From Morella rubra (Eukaryota; Streptophyta; Magnoliopsida; Fagales; Myricaceae), in the NCBI GenBank assembly GCA_003952965.2, contig CM025854.1, positions 18,797,190 to 18,861,189 of the forward strand: a stretch of DNA of 64,000 nt. Direction: 5' to 3'. Shown piece by piece: positions 26,082 to 39,293 of this stretch. The notes under the pieces were generated by a model. The model did no database searches. It saw nothing but the letters and a program-made list of their open reading frames with translations, and was not told where the DNA came from. The position numbers were made by a program, and so were the translations under genes. Numbering within the stretch: the first letter of the stretch is position 1; every line of letters begins with the position of its first letter.

Positions 26082-29002
26082 TCATTGCTGCCAACCATAT
26101 TGCTGGTTTCGGTTACCACCCAATGGGTTTGGACCTCTACCACCAGCTGAACCTCCAAATTGACCACTTTGGGAGTAATTTGGGGGACCAACACCATAAC
26201 CACTAGCGGCTCCCCTTTGACCGGGAGCAGGCATGCCACTCCCACCATACGGTGGTCCCCGTCCTTGTGGAGGATATGGCCCACTACCGTAGCCTCCAAC
26301 TTGGGCCCCGCGAGTTTGGTTATACCCTCCTCCACTCTGGTTTGCACTTGGAGGATACCTATTTGGACCTCCAGGAGGACCACGAGGCCTTCCATATTGG
26401 TGATGACTAGGCCCAGCAGACACTGGAGGCTGTGCATTGTTGATGGGATGATTAGGCCCATGCCAATGAGGAGGGTGAGCTTGCCCAGTATGTTGAATGG
26501 GAGGCAGACGAGTATGCTGCTGAGGATGCTGCAATTTTTGTCTCTTTGCTGTTTCTTCATTTTGTCGTTGCTGCTGCCTTTTTTTCTTTGTCTGGAACTC
26601 ATGTGATGATTCATACTTCGGCAGGCTACATGATCGAAGCACAAGCATGGTTCAGCATATGAAAAAAAGTTAAGATTTATGTTTCATAAGCAGCAATACG
26701 GGCAATTGTCAGAGGAGTTCAAGCACTCAGACACGTCTATGCAAGCACAAGAAAAGGTAACTAAACATTGTTGCCACAGGTGGCACGCCAAAATAGACTA
26801 ATTGTTTGAGGACAAGACTTTTTGCATTATTTTTCATTTGAATGAAATGTTAAAAGAGTGACCTTAGAAATCCTACAGGGCCTACAAAATTTAAAAATAG
26901 GGTCATACCTCTTGGGATCGCAAGGTAATGGATCATTCCAGAAATACTCTGCAACTAGTGCATCCTGAGCAGATATTCTCTGCATGAACAACTGATCAGT
27001 AATTCAAAAGGAAACACAGGGAAGTGACAAGCACAAGGGCAACAGTCACATGATTTAGAAAATTTTAAGGATGTCAGTAGAAGGTGGCTTTGTTTGGGCA
27101 GATAGAGGATACTCTCAATACTGGTGACTTAGGTATTGGAAATAAGATTCTTTATGTAGAGTAATGATAATTTTTTTCCCATTCTATTTTGGCTTCTGTT
27201 CAGTGCTTTCCCATTACAGGATGATGGGAGTTGCTAACTTGTATATTGTCAGCCCAAGAACAAAAAGAAGGATACATAATGATAATAATTCAGGTTGTTT
27301 AATTCCGCTCCGGCCATTTGATTATGCTTTTATTTGAGTTGAAACAAAATCCTATAAATTTTCTTTACTCTAATCGTTGCGAGTCTGGCTGGAACACATT
27401 GCTTAAACAATGACTGAAAAACAAAGAACCATCAAGCAGATTTAGTTCTTGTGAGCTGGCCCTACAGAACGCCACTTCATCCTATTAGTAATATCCCCAT
27501 AGCTTTTTGCTGACATATCCTTTGTGATGTGTTTATTCATTTAAGCGATATATGTTAGAACAGAAAGGACTCACATACCAAAATGAAGCATGGACAAGGA
27601 ATGACTCAAGCAAATGAAAACGATCTTCTTGGAAATTTAATATTGTATGCTCCAAAGTCAGTCGGTAATCATAATGATTGAGGATCATGTCATAATCTGG
27701 AAAGAAACAATTCTAGAAGCTTAGTGATACCTTATCTGGATTAAGAGTTAACATGCTGTCCAGCAAATCTAGAGCATGGCGGTCAAAACTGTAAAGTAGA
27801 TAAAATTGCAAAAATTAAACTTAGAAAATAAGAATTTGGATATCATCTAGCTGTGTAACTTTGTCCATTATAACTTCACACAAGAGACATATCAGTTTGC
27901 TTACTGTCTGAACACCTCTCTGATACGTCTCTTCATGGGCCTCGATGGCTTGAAATTATTATACCAAGGCATCTTTGAAACACCAGGCCAATTGATCTCA
28001 TCAGGTGATCCACAAAGCTCAAATATCTTGTTCAATTGCTCAGGCTACAACAAATGTAAACATATTATTTCCTCTATCCAGCCTTCAAAAACAGTTAATC
28101 CCAGAATTACTAGACAGAGAGGCACAACGCCATGAGTTATCATTTGATCTTGTCTAAGAACCATGATTTCCTGAAAGTATCTGAAAGTTTTATAATGTAG
28201 TAACAATATCCTGTCTATAAGTCAATAATTCCTCTGCAGTCATAATCGAGTTGTGGTCAACTGCAGGCTGAGCATTTAGCTTCTCATGAAACAACTCAAG
28301 GCTCAGCAGAATGGGGAGGGATAAGGTCTGGCTTATCAGATGTAATGCCTCTTCTTCCAAACTCAAGTACATGCAATAAACATCTCTTTCTTCCCAACTC
28401 CACTAAGTCTTTATCCCAACTAATAGGGACTCAGGAGATGAATTGTTATCTAAAATATAATTAGGATCAGCAACTTGGATCATTCCCAACTTTTCTTTCC
28501 TTTTCTTTCTCTTTTTAAGATGTTACTAAGGTCCAGTTTGGTATTGTTGCGAGCAGTAAAGCTATTGTCAGTACAGCTATGGTTGGTGGAGCCTCCATGA
28601 TAGGAGTTATGGCAAAAGCGCTGTTTTGGTGTTTGGCAACTAAGGTTTTTGAAGTGCTTTAGAGATGTTACATCTGTTTGGTAACCAAACAGAAAGAGTG
28701 CTTTCCCGAGTCCTAAAGTTTTGTTTTCTGTTTTATAAACTAAGAAGCTCGTGCAATGAACATCTTCTGAAGCTGACAAACCAAGAAGTTTGGAAAACAT
28801 GTCTCCACACAGTATCATCACATTTGGGAGATTAACTTTTGGAGGCAGCTGTTCAAATCCTTTTCAGCACCTTGTCCTACATAATACTATTCATCATCTA
28901 AGTACTTCTGTGAACGCCACAAGCTGAACTTTCCCCGGAATGTTTGTTTGATTCATTGAGATAACCTTCCTGGTTTCAGTTACCAAAAAGGGAGAATTTT
29001 TT

Positions 29003-29034
<32 letters not shown>

Positions 29035-32000
29035 TACTGCTCCACCTGTTGTAATATAAATTATGGTTGCAAATCAGATGCCTGTTGAAACTTAACTACC
29101 AATAAATAAATAGCATAAAAGGAAGACAAAACTGAATCTGAGACAGTTACATTCCAGTTGAAAAGGAAGGTTGTGGCAATCCATAGCTGGATTCCAAAGC
29201 AGTCATATTCACCACCACTTTACACCACTAACCAAACTGGATGGTAATTATCAACCAGAAAGAGACTACTTATCCACATAATTCTGCATCTAATTATAAA
29301 AACATATCTGACCTCATTTTTCCCAGGCAAGATTGGTTTTCCATTCAACAGCTCTGCAAATATACAACCTACAGACCACATGTCAACGGCTGGGCCATAC
29401 TTCGTGGCTCCTAGAAGCAACTCTGGTGGCCTGCCAAAATTAATACCAATCTGAACCAACTAAATGGAAATTGGAAATGCAAAGATAAATGGAAATGGAA
29501 ATTATCCTGAACAGATCAAAGGCCGGAGTACAGGGAGAATCATACTATTTGTTTTATACATAATTTCACACGCTCAAAGTAAAGAAACCATACCTATACC
29601 ACAAAGTAATTACACGATTTGTGAGGTTCCCAGTGTGGTCAGTAGAAAATGATCGTGCAAGCCCAAAGTCTGCCAACTTCAAGTTTCCCTCATTATCTAT
29701 CAAAAGATTTGAACCTGCAAGAAAGGCATTAGTCAACCATAGTCAATTAGTCCCACCCGCAAAACCTTAATTCAAAGCTCCAGTGAAAACTATTAATGTA
29801 TATAATGCTACAAGGAGAATCACCTTTAATGTCCCGATGAAGCACTTGATTAACATGACAATAATGTAGCCCAGTCAATAACTGCTTCATATAACACTGC
29901 ATAAGAAAAAAGATATCGGTAAATTGTTAAGCTTCAGATGTTTGACTACAAAACAGATAACTCCTTTTGACTTTCAAGCATAAAATACTTTGATCTGGGG
30001 AACCGTAAATCTCAGCCCAGGACGATCAGCAAGGCCAGTCAAATCATGGTCCATGTACTCAAAAACCATGTAGATGCCTCCCTTAAATTTATTACCATCT
30101 GTAGTTCCCCAAAACAAAAACGCTATTAAAAATTGATGGCAACCACAGGGATGGCAAGAAAGAAAAAGGGACTCATATAATCAAGCAATTGCAAAACATA
30201 AACAAGCTCTCTCACCTTGATTCCCTTGCTCATCTGTCTCCGGACCTTAAGAGTGACAAAATACAGAAGGTATAAGCAAAATAGATTCAATTACTGAGAA
30301 TTTGTAAAAAATGGAAGTTTTCAAACCAGGGCAAACTAAAGTACCTGGAGAGGTCACAATCTCTTTCAGTTTAATAACATTTTCATGATGAAGCTTCTTC
30401 AGAATTTTAATTTCACGAATGGCTGTTATAGGAAACTGCATAAACAATGTAAAACGTTCTAAACAAACTATTCAAAAGAAATATGCATTTGTGTACATCA
30501 GTTCATACACACGAGAATGTATTTTGGAAACAACTGCCTGTCAATCTTTGCTGGCCAATAGGTGCCATAAATAAGAGCAGATGGTAAATAAAAAGAAAAC
30601 CTACCCCTTCTTTTTCATTGTCCATGCGTATCTTTTTCAAAGCAACAATTTCTCCAGTTCTGATTTCTCGGGCCATATAAACTTGACTGCACAAACACAA
30701 AAGGACAGAAACCCTTGAAACAGAGTCCTCTAGTGCGTAAAGTCAGCAGAAAAAGTTCAACCAAAAACATAAAAACTTAAAACTTCTGTAATGTCATCAC
30801 AAGAAAGATAGTCCCGGCTGAATTTCAAGGTAAACATCCTTGAAGCATTATTATTATGAACAAATACCACAACTCACAGTGCCTCATCACAGCTAATTAA
30901 TGTAATATTAATACCATCAAGTAAAAGATTAGATCATAAAATATTGTCTCTAATCTATTCGTGTCTTCTTCTGCTTCCCCCACAACAGAGAACCTCATAC
31001 TTGCTGTAACTTAATCAGTTGTTGCAACAATTGTTTGCTGTGCTTCAAATATGTGAGACTATACAAACAGCTTTACACATCACATCACTTACATCCCCAA
31101 AACTCTTGTATTGTTGAAACATGTGATGGAACAGGTAGATCATAAATTTTCTAGCCTATACAGTATTTGTTACCGTAATGCACCTGAACCCCATTAGAAA
31201 AGCAAAAGTCTTGGCAATTTTCAGGTCAAATCCTCTAGGGAGTGTTCAAGAATGATTGCTTTTAGGAGTAACAAAAATGAAGACAATAAAGAAAAAAAGG
31301 AAAAACTTTACTTTTCACCCCCAAACTATTGGATCAAATTCATTTTGGGGTCCAAACTACCAATTTCATATCACATTCTGTCATCAAACTATCAAAACGC
31401 AAATTGATGAATTTTGATCTCTCAAGGATGCAATGTGACAAAAGTGATAGTTTGGGAGTGTAAAGTGAAGTGAAGTTTTCCCAAGAGAAACAAGATAACA
31501 TTAGTACAATACTTTGGAGGTGTACAGTGAAGTGAAGTTTTCCCAAGATGACATTAGCACAATACTTTGGAGGTGTAAAGTGAAGTTTTCCCAAGAGAAA
31601 CAATTGAAAACTGAACTCATCTTTTCACATGTGAAACACAAGAAGCTATATCAACTGATTTTACGATCTAGACAGCACAAACGGCTTAGCCCATAAATCA
31701 TTTGGCAATCATGGTCAATATTTGGAACTCACTTAACCTATTAGAAGCAATTATTTGTAACCAAATAGAACTTAAAACATGCAAAAAAAAAAATACACTT
31801 GGGCTCAAAAAGGAGAAATATAATGCCAAAAACGTGGCATGGAGTTTCGAACGAATACACCAACAAGACCTACACCAATTTCTTCTTCATAGAAAGCGTA
31901 ACCCACCATGTTGTTCTTCCTTTTTTTCTTCCATAAGGATTTCTTCAAACAAAGGCACTAACACCAATAAATCAGTCACCTATATTTAGCTATTGATGTA

Positions 32001-32455
32001 CACAGGATCGCCATAAAAATAAAATACTATCGCAGACCTATAGAACCGATGATAAGATGAAGGGAAAAAATCAAAATATAATCACCATTCTGTCTACAAA
32101 TTCTTCTTTCAAAATACCTATTCCGATTTTTTACTACGAAAGCACCAATTAAAAACTAAAACTCCGTTGAAGAAAAATCTTGAAGTAAGAAAAAATCTCG
32201 CAACAACGAACTCTATGGGAGCCAAGAATTGAACTGAAAAAACATTGGTCGGAAAAAAAATTCTATCAAGGCAAAGAGGAAGGACAAGAAGAAGAAAAAC
32301 TAAAAGTGACAAATAAGGAGAGAACCATGTGTTGGGAGAACTGACCCATAAGTGCCTTCGCCGATCTGCTCCAACTTTTCGAAACAGTCGACGCTTCGGG
32401 ATCCCCACGACGGGTACTCCTCCACGTTCAGCTGCCCTGCTCCGGCTACAGCCAT
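26082..32455 (-). CDS. CDKC: Cyclin-dependent kinase C (CDK9-like, PITAIRE), complete
   Basis: Twelve exons in transcript order: 32346-32455, 30605-30686, 30345-30435, 30216-30245, 29989-30098, 29824-29896, 29594-29714, 29313-29430, 27905-28044, 27731-27788, 26909-26979, 26082-26625. They join in frame to 515 aa, the usual CDKC length. Visible motifs: glycine loop GEGTYG, catalytic Lys54 in VALKK, cyclin-binding PITAIRE (66-72), HRD (161-163), DFG (181-183), T-loop Thr197 in [14 protein letters not shown], then a Gln/Pro/Gly-rich tail with [12 protein letters not shown] and the end NQQYGWQQ. In plants CDKC pairs with cyclin T as P-TEFb, phosphorylating the RNA polymerase II C-terminal domain in the nucleus. 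The exon 9 start encodes PEQLNKIF where Arabidopsis has QEQLNKIF. All introns are GT-AG. Confidence 0.93.
28997..29033. repeat. T16-G21 homopolymer tract in CDKC intron 8
   Basis: A run of sixteen T is followed directly by twenty-one G, inside the intron between exons 8 and 9. Long G runs are rare in plant DNA and hard to sequence, so the exact length is unsafe. Confidence 0.8.
31458..31605. repeat. Short tandem repeat in CDKC intron 1
   Basis: About three imperfect units of 53-62 bp share GTGTAAAGTGAAGTGAAG, TTTTCCCAAGA and ACAATACTTTGGAG. The matching left-arm stretch (about 19,130-19,260) has the same units with scattered indels. There is no coding significance. Confidence 0.65.
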
Positions 32456-34120
32456 CTCTCTCTTTCCCTAGCTCGCTCGCTTTTTCCTTTCGTTTCGTTT
32501 CCTTTTCCTTCTCTTGTGTGGGACTCTGGGGGTTGGGGGACACTGCTTCTCTCTGGTTTTGTATCTTTGGTGTATTCGAAAATGTTTCTTTCTTTTCTAA
32601 CGATGAAAGAAAAATATTTTGGAAGTTTTGTTTTTGTGTGTTTGTAAAAATGATGCGACTTATTTGAAAATAAATTTAATATATTCTTTAAAAAATTGTG
32701 AGAGTTAAAAATAAGGAGATGTTAGTTTTTGGGTGAAATTTTAAGAATTTAAAATATTTTGAGAATTTTCAAGTAATGTTAAAGTTTATTAATATGCATA
32801 CATAAGTTGTTGATTTGTATTAATATTTAAATATGTTCGTTTGTAAATTTTAAAATTTATGTATATCTTAGAATACAAACCAAAACGAATACTCACTAAG
32901 TTTGGAAACAGAGTTCTATGAATTTCAAAAGATTATGAAATTTTTTTAAAGTGAAATAATATGTTTGGATGAAAAATTAATTTTGATATTAAAACATATT
33001 TTTTAAATACACAATCAAATATAGGATATACTTCATTTATTATATTATATTGTAATGTTAATTAACAATTGGTTTACACTTTTATACACGTATAATTTTT
33101 TAAAAAAAAAAGTAGAACACAATTTCAATGTAAAGTATAAATTATTAGCAGTTTACGATTTATTACAAGATGAATAGTAATTAGAACGTTAAGTCGTACT
33201 ATGTGCGTTATTTTGAAACTCGAAGGTTTTTTTTTTTTTTTTTTTATACCTTTTGTTGCGCCCTTTTATCTTAAATGGAGTCTGGATTAAAAGTAGATAA
33301 AACAAAAAAGGCTCTGTCAGAAACTTCAAACGTAAGAAACAGTCACCACTAACTTCCATCACGTACATTGAAGTCAAAAATTTTTTTTGGTCAAACTGCA
33401 TTAAAATTTTTTAGGTTAAAGTTCATAAAAAACAAACAAAGACTATAGAATTTAGATTGAAACAGTCAAATTCTATTCTTATATATATATATATTTGTGG
33501 ATAATCATAATTAATATGCACCGTAATTGGCTGAGAGATTTATACCGTGGATACAGCTTTGTGATACAAAATTAAATAGTGATGCTTCTTTCTTTGAATG
33601 TGTTAGTCTCAAACCCCTCTATTTTTTTGTTCAACAAAATATATTATGAGAATTACAAAAAATCTTACAATATTTGTTTGTTTTTTCTCTTATAAATCAG
33701 TTTGTATGGCTTTTAGATAGCACCAAAAGCCTCCAAAATTCATATAAGGTTGGAAATTAAACTTTTTTTTTTCCTACTATAAATTTTTTAAAAACTATTA
33801 CTTTATCACTGTTAACTTAAAATATTTTCCATGTAACTGAGTTAGCCAGTTATAGCTTATCAAATAATGCATTACTAAGTTTTTTACAAGCTTATTCATA
33901 ATTCTGTAAACCGCGTTCGTCCATATCTTTTATTCAGGATAAGAAAAAATTTCACCAATTATATCTATCAACTGATGTTCAGTATATAGTTTTAATTTTA
34001 GCTGATTAAAAACAATACAGAAGTTAACATTATTTCTATTTGCATAACTTACATTTGAAATAATATTACCCCCATTTATATTTTCCAAAATTTAGAACTC
34101 TTTAGAGCATCTAGTGTCAA

Positions 34121-34273
34121 TGTAACGCCCTGGGATCAAACTCCTACCCAAAATGAGTTTTGTATAAAATAAAGTTTTCCACTTGTTTACATGATTTATC
34201 CGGACCCCAATATTTCAAAAGTATTTATTTAAAAATTAACAAAATAGTTGTAAAACAATAAAAAGTAAAAAAA

Positions 34274-34317
<44 letters not shown>

Positions 34318-35481
34318 CAACCTTACTTCAGGGCTTGAAAATAACATTTGCGTATCCAGTATTTTCAAGAACCTTTCCGAAAAGAATTAGAATAAGACTT
34401 TTCAAAAATTAATCTCTAAAGTATTCTCGCAAATTAATTATAAGTAGTGATATATGACTAGCTCAGTAAGTAGCAAGTCAATGGGCTAAAAAAATGACAA
34501 TTTTTATTACCATAAAAAGAGTTGAGAAAATAACGTAAGCCATATCAAATGAAAAATACAAATTATAACAAAAATATCTAAGGCTACGCGACATACGAAA
34601 ATCCCCAATGATTACAAAGACTCCAAATACCACAAGGTGTATTAAAATGACTACACAGACATCAATGTACCCCGAGGGTATAAATACCACAAAGGTATCA
34701 TCAATGTCACAAAGACATCATATCACAAAGTACAACGATAGTTTTCACAGCAAAATAAGTTTCAACACCAACATACCAAGCTAATTATTTCAAATGAGTT
34801 CATGAAATTCCAACAATTCCATATTACCAAATGTTGTACAATTCCCCATATACCACATCAAAATAATATAAAATATACTGCAATTTTAAAATCTCATTTC
34901 TCCACTGTAAAAGAATTTAATTTCTCATAATAACATATTTCTAAACATTTTTTACTTACAAAAAAATCAAACATGTCACGCACTTAATTTTCACAACACA
35001 AGAGTATCAAAAAATATTACCGAATAATCACTCATAACCTAAAATGAACATTTAACATTAGCCATCAAAACTAACAGCAGTTTGAGTCATTCTGACCTCA
35101 AAAATAATAAAACCCTTGCTCAAGATGAAACATCTCTTATACCAAACTCTCAGCCCTAAAAACCATTAAATAGTCATAATTTTAGCCTCGAATATACCTA
35201 GCTGCACCACCTCAATCTAAATTTTAGTCTCAAATATATCTACTATACATTTATTTATTATCATCGATTAAGTGACCTCTATCTCTTCAACTTTTAGATT
35301 CAAAGATATAATCTAACCTCTAGCTTTTAAAATAAAAATAGGATTAGTCATTTATCTCTTCTTTTAGATTCAAAATACTCATTTCACATATAAAAAAATA
35401 GAAATTATGAAAATTAAATATTGAAGAATAACAAATAATATAAAAAGATATAAATACCATGTTATTGGGTTAGGGGTTACA
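34121..35481 (+). mobile_element. Solo LTR (TGTAAC...GTTACA) between CDKC and CAMTA
   Basis: The 1,361-bp segment begins TGTAACGCCCTGGG and ends TTAGGGGTTACA, the TG...CA form with matching 6-bp termini common in plant Ty3/gypsy LTRs. It is flanked by GTCAA (34,116-34,120) and GTCCA (35,482-35,486), a 5-bp target duplication with one mismatch. No primer-binding site, polypurine tract or second LTR adjoins it, so it is a solo LTR left by recombination. An (AT)n run sits at about 34,277-34,314. The open frames inside it have no recognisable domain. Confidence 0.7.
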
Positions 35482-35578
35482 GTCCATGTGTACTCTCACA
35501 CTCTGTGAGGACTACTAAAAAAAATCAGGAAAAAAAAAAACAAAGATATGCTAGAAAAGTGTTGAGACATGAGCAATT

Positions 35579-35935
35579 GTGGCTATGTTTGGTTCACCGT
35601 CTTTAAAAAATGTTTTTTTATTTTAAAAATATTTTTTAATAGCACGATTTTTTCACATGAAAAATATTTCAATCTTTAATAAATTTTTTTTATCTAATCA
35701 TTATTCTCAATTTATGTGAAAAACAACACAAAAACTCTAAAAACTCTCCTCTTTTCAAAATATATTTTTTTACTCCCACAATTTTCAAGAGAATAAATTT
35801 CAAAAACTTTATCTCTCCGAACATCATTTATATAGACCTACTATTTTTTACAAATACCTAAAAAAAATATACCTTTACAAATTTTCTTAATCATTACAAC
35901 AAAAATATTTTCAAAACCAATCAAACATAGCTGAC
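35579..35935. mobile_element. MITE-like element with GGCTATGTTTGGTT termini
   Basis: About 355 bp, AT-rich and non-coding, starts GTGGCTATGTTTGGTTCACC and ends CCAATCAAACATAGCTGAC, an imperfect terminal inverted repeat. It occurs in the left arm too and has a shorter relative at 57,045-57,254. Family assignment and target duplication are not clear. Confidence 0.55.
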
Positions 35936-36023
35936 ATTTACCTGCAATACCCCCGGGTTTTGCGTCAAATTGACCGCAAATCCTTGACATTGTTTTTTTC
36001 CTTTAAACCATGAGGGGAAACTG

Positions 36024-36575
36024 CAGCTCTCTTCGCTGCTATTCGGGTGTGTGATAAGGAACTGCTATCTCCGATTCTTTTTGAGAGTGATGGCCTTGTT
36101 TTGGTTCAAGATGTTCTTGACTGTTCTGTGGAGGTGGGGTGGAATCGAGAAGAATGGATTGCATCCCTTAGAGGGTTCTTTAATACAGCATCTGTGCATT
36201 CCCTTTCTTGGATTTCTCGGCGGAGGAACGAGATGTCTCATAAGCTTGCTAAGTGGGCTATTCTATTTCTTTGTTTGGTTTTCTTAGCTTGGAGTTAATT
36301 CTTGTATCTGTAGTTTCAGTTGACTCTGGTTCTGTTGAGTTTACTGAGGGTGTGTTTGATTATTAAAATTTTAGTAAGATTAAAATTTTAAGGTATTAGA
36401 TTTGGTGAAAAAGTAAATAGAGAGATGATTTTTAATATTTATATAGTGAAAAGTAATAATGTGATGGAAAGAGAGAGATTATATTGTAATTTTTTATTGT
36501 GTTAAAATTTTAGGAAGCGTAAAATTTTACACTTGCACCCCGATTCTTTTACCGAAAAAAAAAAAAAAAAAAAAA
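36024..36575 (+). mobile_element. 5'-truncated LINE with poly(A) tail and 19-bp target duplication
   Basis: The insertion is flanked by AAACCATGAGGGGAAACTG at 36,005-36,023 and again at 36,573-36,591, with a poly(A) run (about 36,555-36,575) before the second copy. The 5' part encodes, up to 36,298, an RNase H-type fragment (AALFAAIR, FESDGLVLVQDVLD, RRRNEMSHKLAKWA) as found at the C-terminus of plant non-LTR retrotransposon polyproteins. The rest is 3' untranslated sequence. It is a classic dead-on-arrival target-primed insertion. Confidence 0.88.
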
Positions 36576-36985
36576 CCATGAGGGGAAACTGGGCGAAAAA
36601 ATTTAATCCCCTTTTCTAATCGGTAGATACTGAATTCAACTAAAGGTTTTTTTTTTTTTTTTTTAGAAGTCAACTAAAGGCTGCGAGTGCAAAAAAACAA
36701 AAAAAAACTAAAGGCTGCGAGTCTCCGATCCCTCTTTCGTAGGTAGGTTCCACCTCTTCGGACCGTACCCAGTTTCTCAAGTTATCTAAACAGCACTCTT
36801 AAATTATTACGAATATCAGATGTTTCTTTAAGACAATCTGAATCTCGGCCTCATTCTCCTTCGTACATGCCCCTATTATGATAAACGCGTTTCAGCTCCA
36901 CTCTATTAGAGCAAAGAACTATCTGTCAACTACAGTGGTGTTTGTGTGATGATTGCCTTCGAGTAGGGTGATCTCGAACGTGCTC

Positions 36986-38596
36986 ATGACGGAGAGCAGG
37001 CGCTACGGTCTCGGTAACCAACTAGGTGCGGTTTTTGCTACACAATTTTCGGTTTTCTAATTACCCAAAAACCAAATTATCGGGGTTTCTCGTATTATTT
37101 TTCCAAATAGAATTGGGAGTATTGTGAGGGTGTTTCTTTTCTTTTTCTGTTTTTGGCTGTTGTATGTGAAGTATAATAATTTGTGTGGGTTTGGGCATGT
37201 GTTTTTTTATGGGATGCACAAGGAAATTTTTGTACTTTGTGTCCGGGGGAGTTTGGATTGGTATTCTTGCTGCTCATTTGGTTGCCCCTGTTGAAGTTAT
37301 TCTGCATACGATTTATAGACGATGATTATGCCCAGGTTTTAAATGAGCTGAGATTTTGTTGGGTTCGTATCTGCGGATGCTTTCACTTTCCAGATGTGCT
37401 AACAAGGAAGCAGTATTTATCCATGCTAGAGGAATGCTTAGATTGTGCTATAGGAATTTAAGCCTGAGATCATGATGTTTTTAATCTTGCTTGGATTGTT
37501 TACAGCGGAAGACACCATGTTGGTGTGTTGCAGACCTAGCATAATAAACAAGAGCTCTTCTTTGTGGCTTAAAGGTTAAAATTTTTTGGGAGAAGATCGA
37601 ACATTCATCTTCTCAGTTTATCTATCTTTAAATGTAATTAAGTGTGTTCGACAAAAAAAAAAGTGTGTTGGTGCGTGCCCAAAACCCAAGTGAGTTCAAA
37701 CCACATTTTCAGTTGCTCTCTTAAAATGCCTGCTTTTGTATTTACAAGCACATGCTCAACATATGTGGACTGGAGGTTTTTATTTGGCACAAGCCCTAGG
37801 TTAGGGAAGGGGTGTATCCACATTCTTCTAGTCCGTCACTGTTTACTCTTTCTTACATGGCCCTAAATGTTTATTTTGATGCAAATGCACTGGATAAATA
37901 TCATGGTTTAAGTAACATTTTGTGTATAATTATTTTTGGCTTGTTAATTGGAAGCCAGCCCTGTTTGTGATCTTTCTCAAGCATCAAATCAATTCTTCAT
38001 ATTTTTCGTGAATGTTATTTGTGGAATGCAGACATGGAGCAATTACTTGTAGAAGCACAACATCGATGGCTACGTCCAGCTGAAATATGTGAAATTCTTC
38101 GAAACTATAAGAAGTTTCGTATAGCCCCACAACCTGCAAATATGCCACCGAGTATTATCCCATTACTGCATTGCTTTTCTCTCTCTTTTAATTCTACATA
38201 TGCTTTAAACTCATTTTCCTGCAATCAACTTTCATGATGTTGGATGTTCAGACCCAAAGACAATTTTGTAATTTTTTTTCAATATAGGGGCAAAATAGGT
38301 AGTAGACTTTGTAATGGCCTCCCAAACATTTTTGGAGAAAAAACATGAGAGGAAGAAAGAACTATGAGAGAGGGAATAACTGCTTTAGTAGTGGGGCCCC
38401 CAATTTTAAGAGTTTTTATTTTTATTTTTTTGTCTTTCTCCCTCTTTTATAACGTTTCAACTTCTCTCTCTTTTCCTCTCTCTCACGATTTACACTCTTG
38501 CCTTCTTGGATTTTTTTCTTATTTCTCTCTTCTCTTCCTACCTCTCACTATTTACACTCTTACCTTCCCAGATTTTCAACTCTCAGTCCCCTCTTT

Positions 38597-38627
<31 letters not shown>

Positions 38628-39247
38628 TTACCCCATGTACAGAAAATCACAAAATCCATACTTAAAGCTTGGAATACAATAAACTTTTTGCCTTGCACAA
38701 AAAAAAATTACTCTTCAAAGTTAGAATTTTAAACATTATTACATTTAATTATTATTGTCTAATTAAAATATTATTGCTTTATGTTTATATGTGATAAACA
38801 AAGAAAAAAGTTTGTTTGTCTTTCTTCTTTGTATTCAATTAACTAAATGTTGTGTTTTTTGCCTCGTGCTTACTTTGACTATTTTAACATTGCTTTGTGT
38901 CTTTGTCAATAATTTTATGAGCCTTTGAGTATGAGGTGCATCATCATCTAGTGTTACTGAACTTGTTTATCATTTTTGATGTGTGTCATCAATTGCTAAA
39001 AATTGGGAAGACAAGTTTATTATTTGGTTGAAAAATTGATTCAGCTAGTTTTAACTCTTCCAATTTCAACTGGAACTACTAAATGAGCTTTTTCTGCGAT
39101 GAAAATTGTCAAGACAAGTTCGGAATAAGATGAACGATGATTTTTTTGCAAATTATCTTGTTGTTTACATTAAAAAAGAAATTGCAAAAGATTTTTGAAC
39201 TGATATGATAATTGATGACTTTTACTTGTTAAAGGAACATCAGGTTC

Positions 39248-39293
<46 letters not shown>

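Larger units (their letters stand above)
32456..36985. promoter_or_regulatory. Divergent CDKC-CAMTA promoter region, right arm
   Basis: CDKC (minus) and CAMTA (plus) start head to head, 4.5 kb apart. Bases 34,121-36,575 are largely solo LTR, MITE and LINE sequence, listed separately. The CDKC-proximal 1.6 kb is AT-rich with GA-rich leader sequence just upstream of the ATG (32,460-32,520). The CAMTA-proximal 400 bp (36,592-36,985) includes poly(A/T) runs and is otherwise unremarkable. No core promoter motif could be assigned with confidence. Confidence 0.6.

Noticed and set aside
34478..34690. A 70-codon hydrophobic frame identical in both arms
   Set aside because: It lies wholly within the solo LTR, in a region of imperfect short repeats. 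Identity between arms only reflects the duplication.
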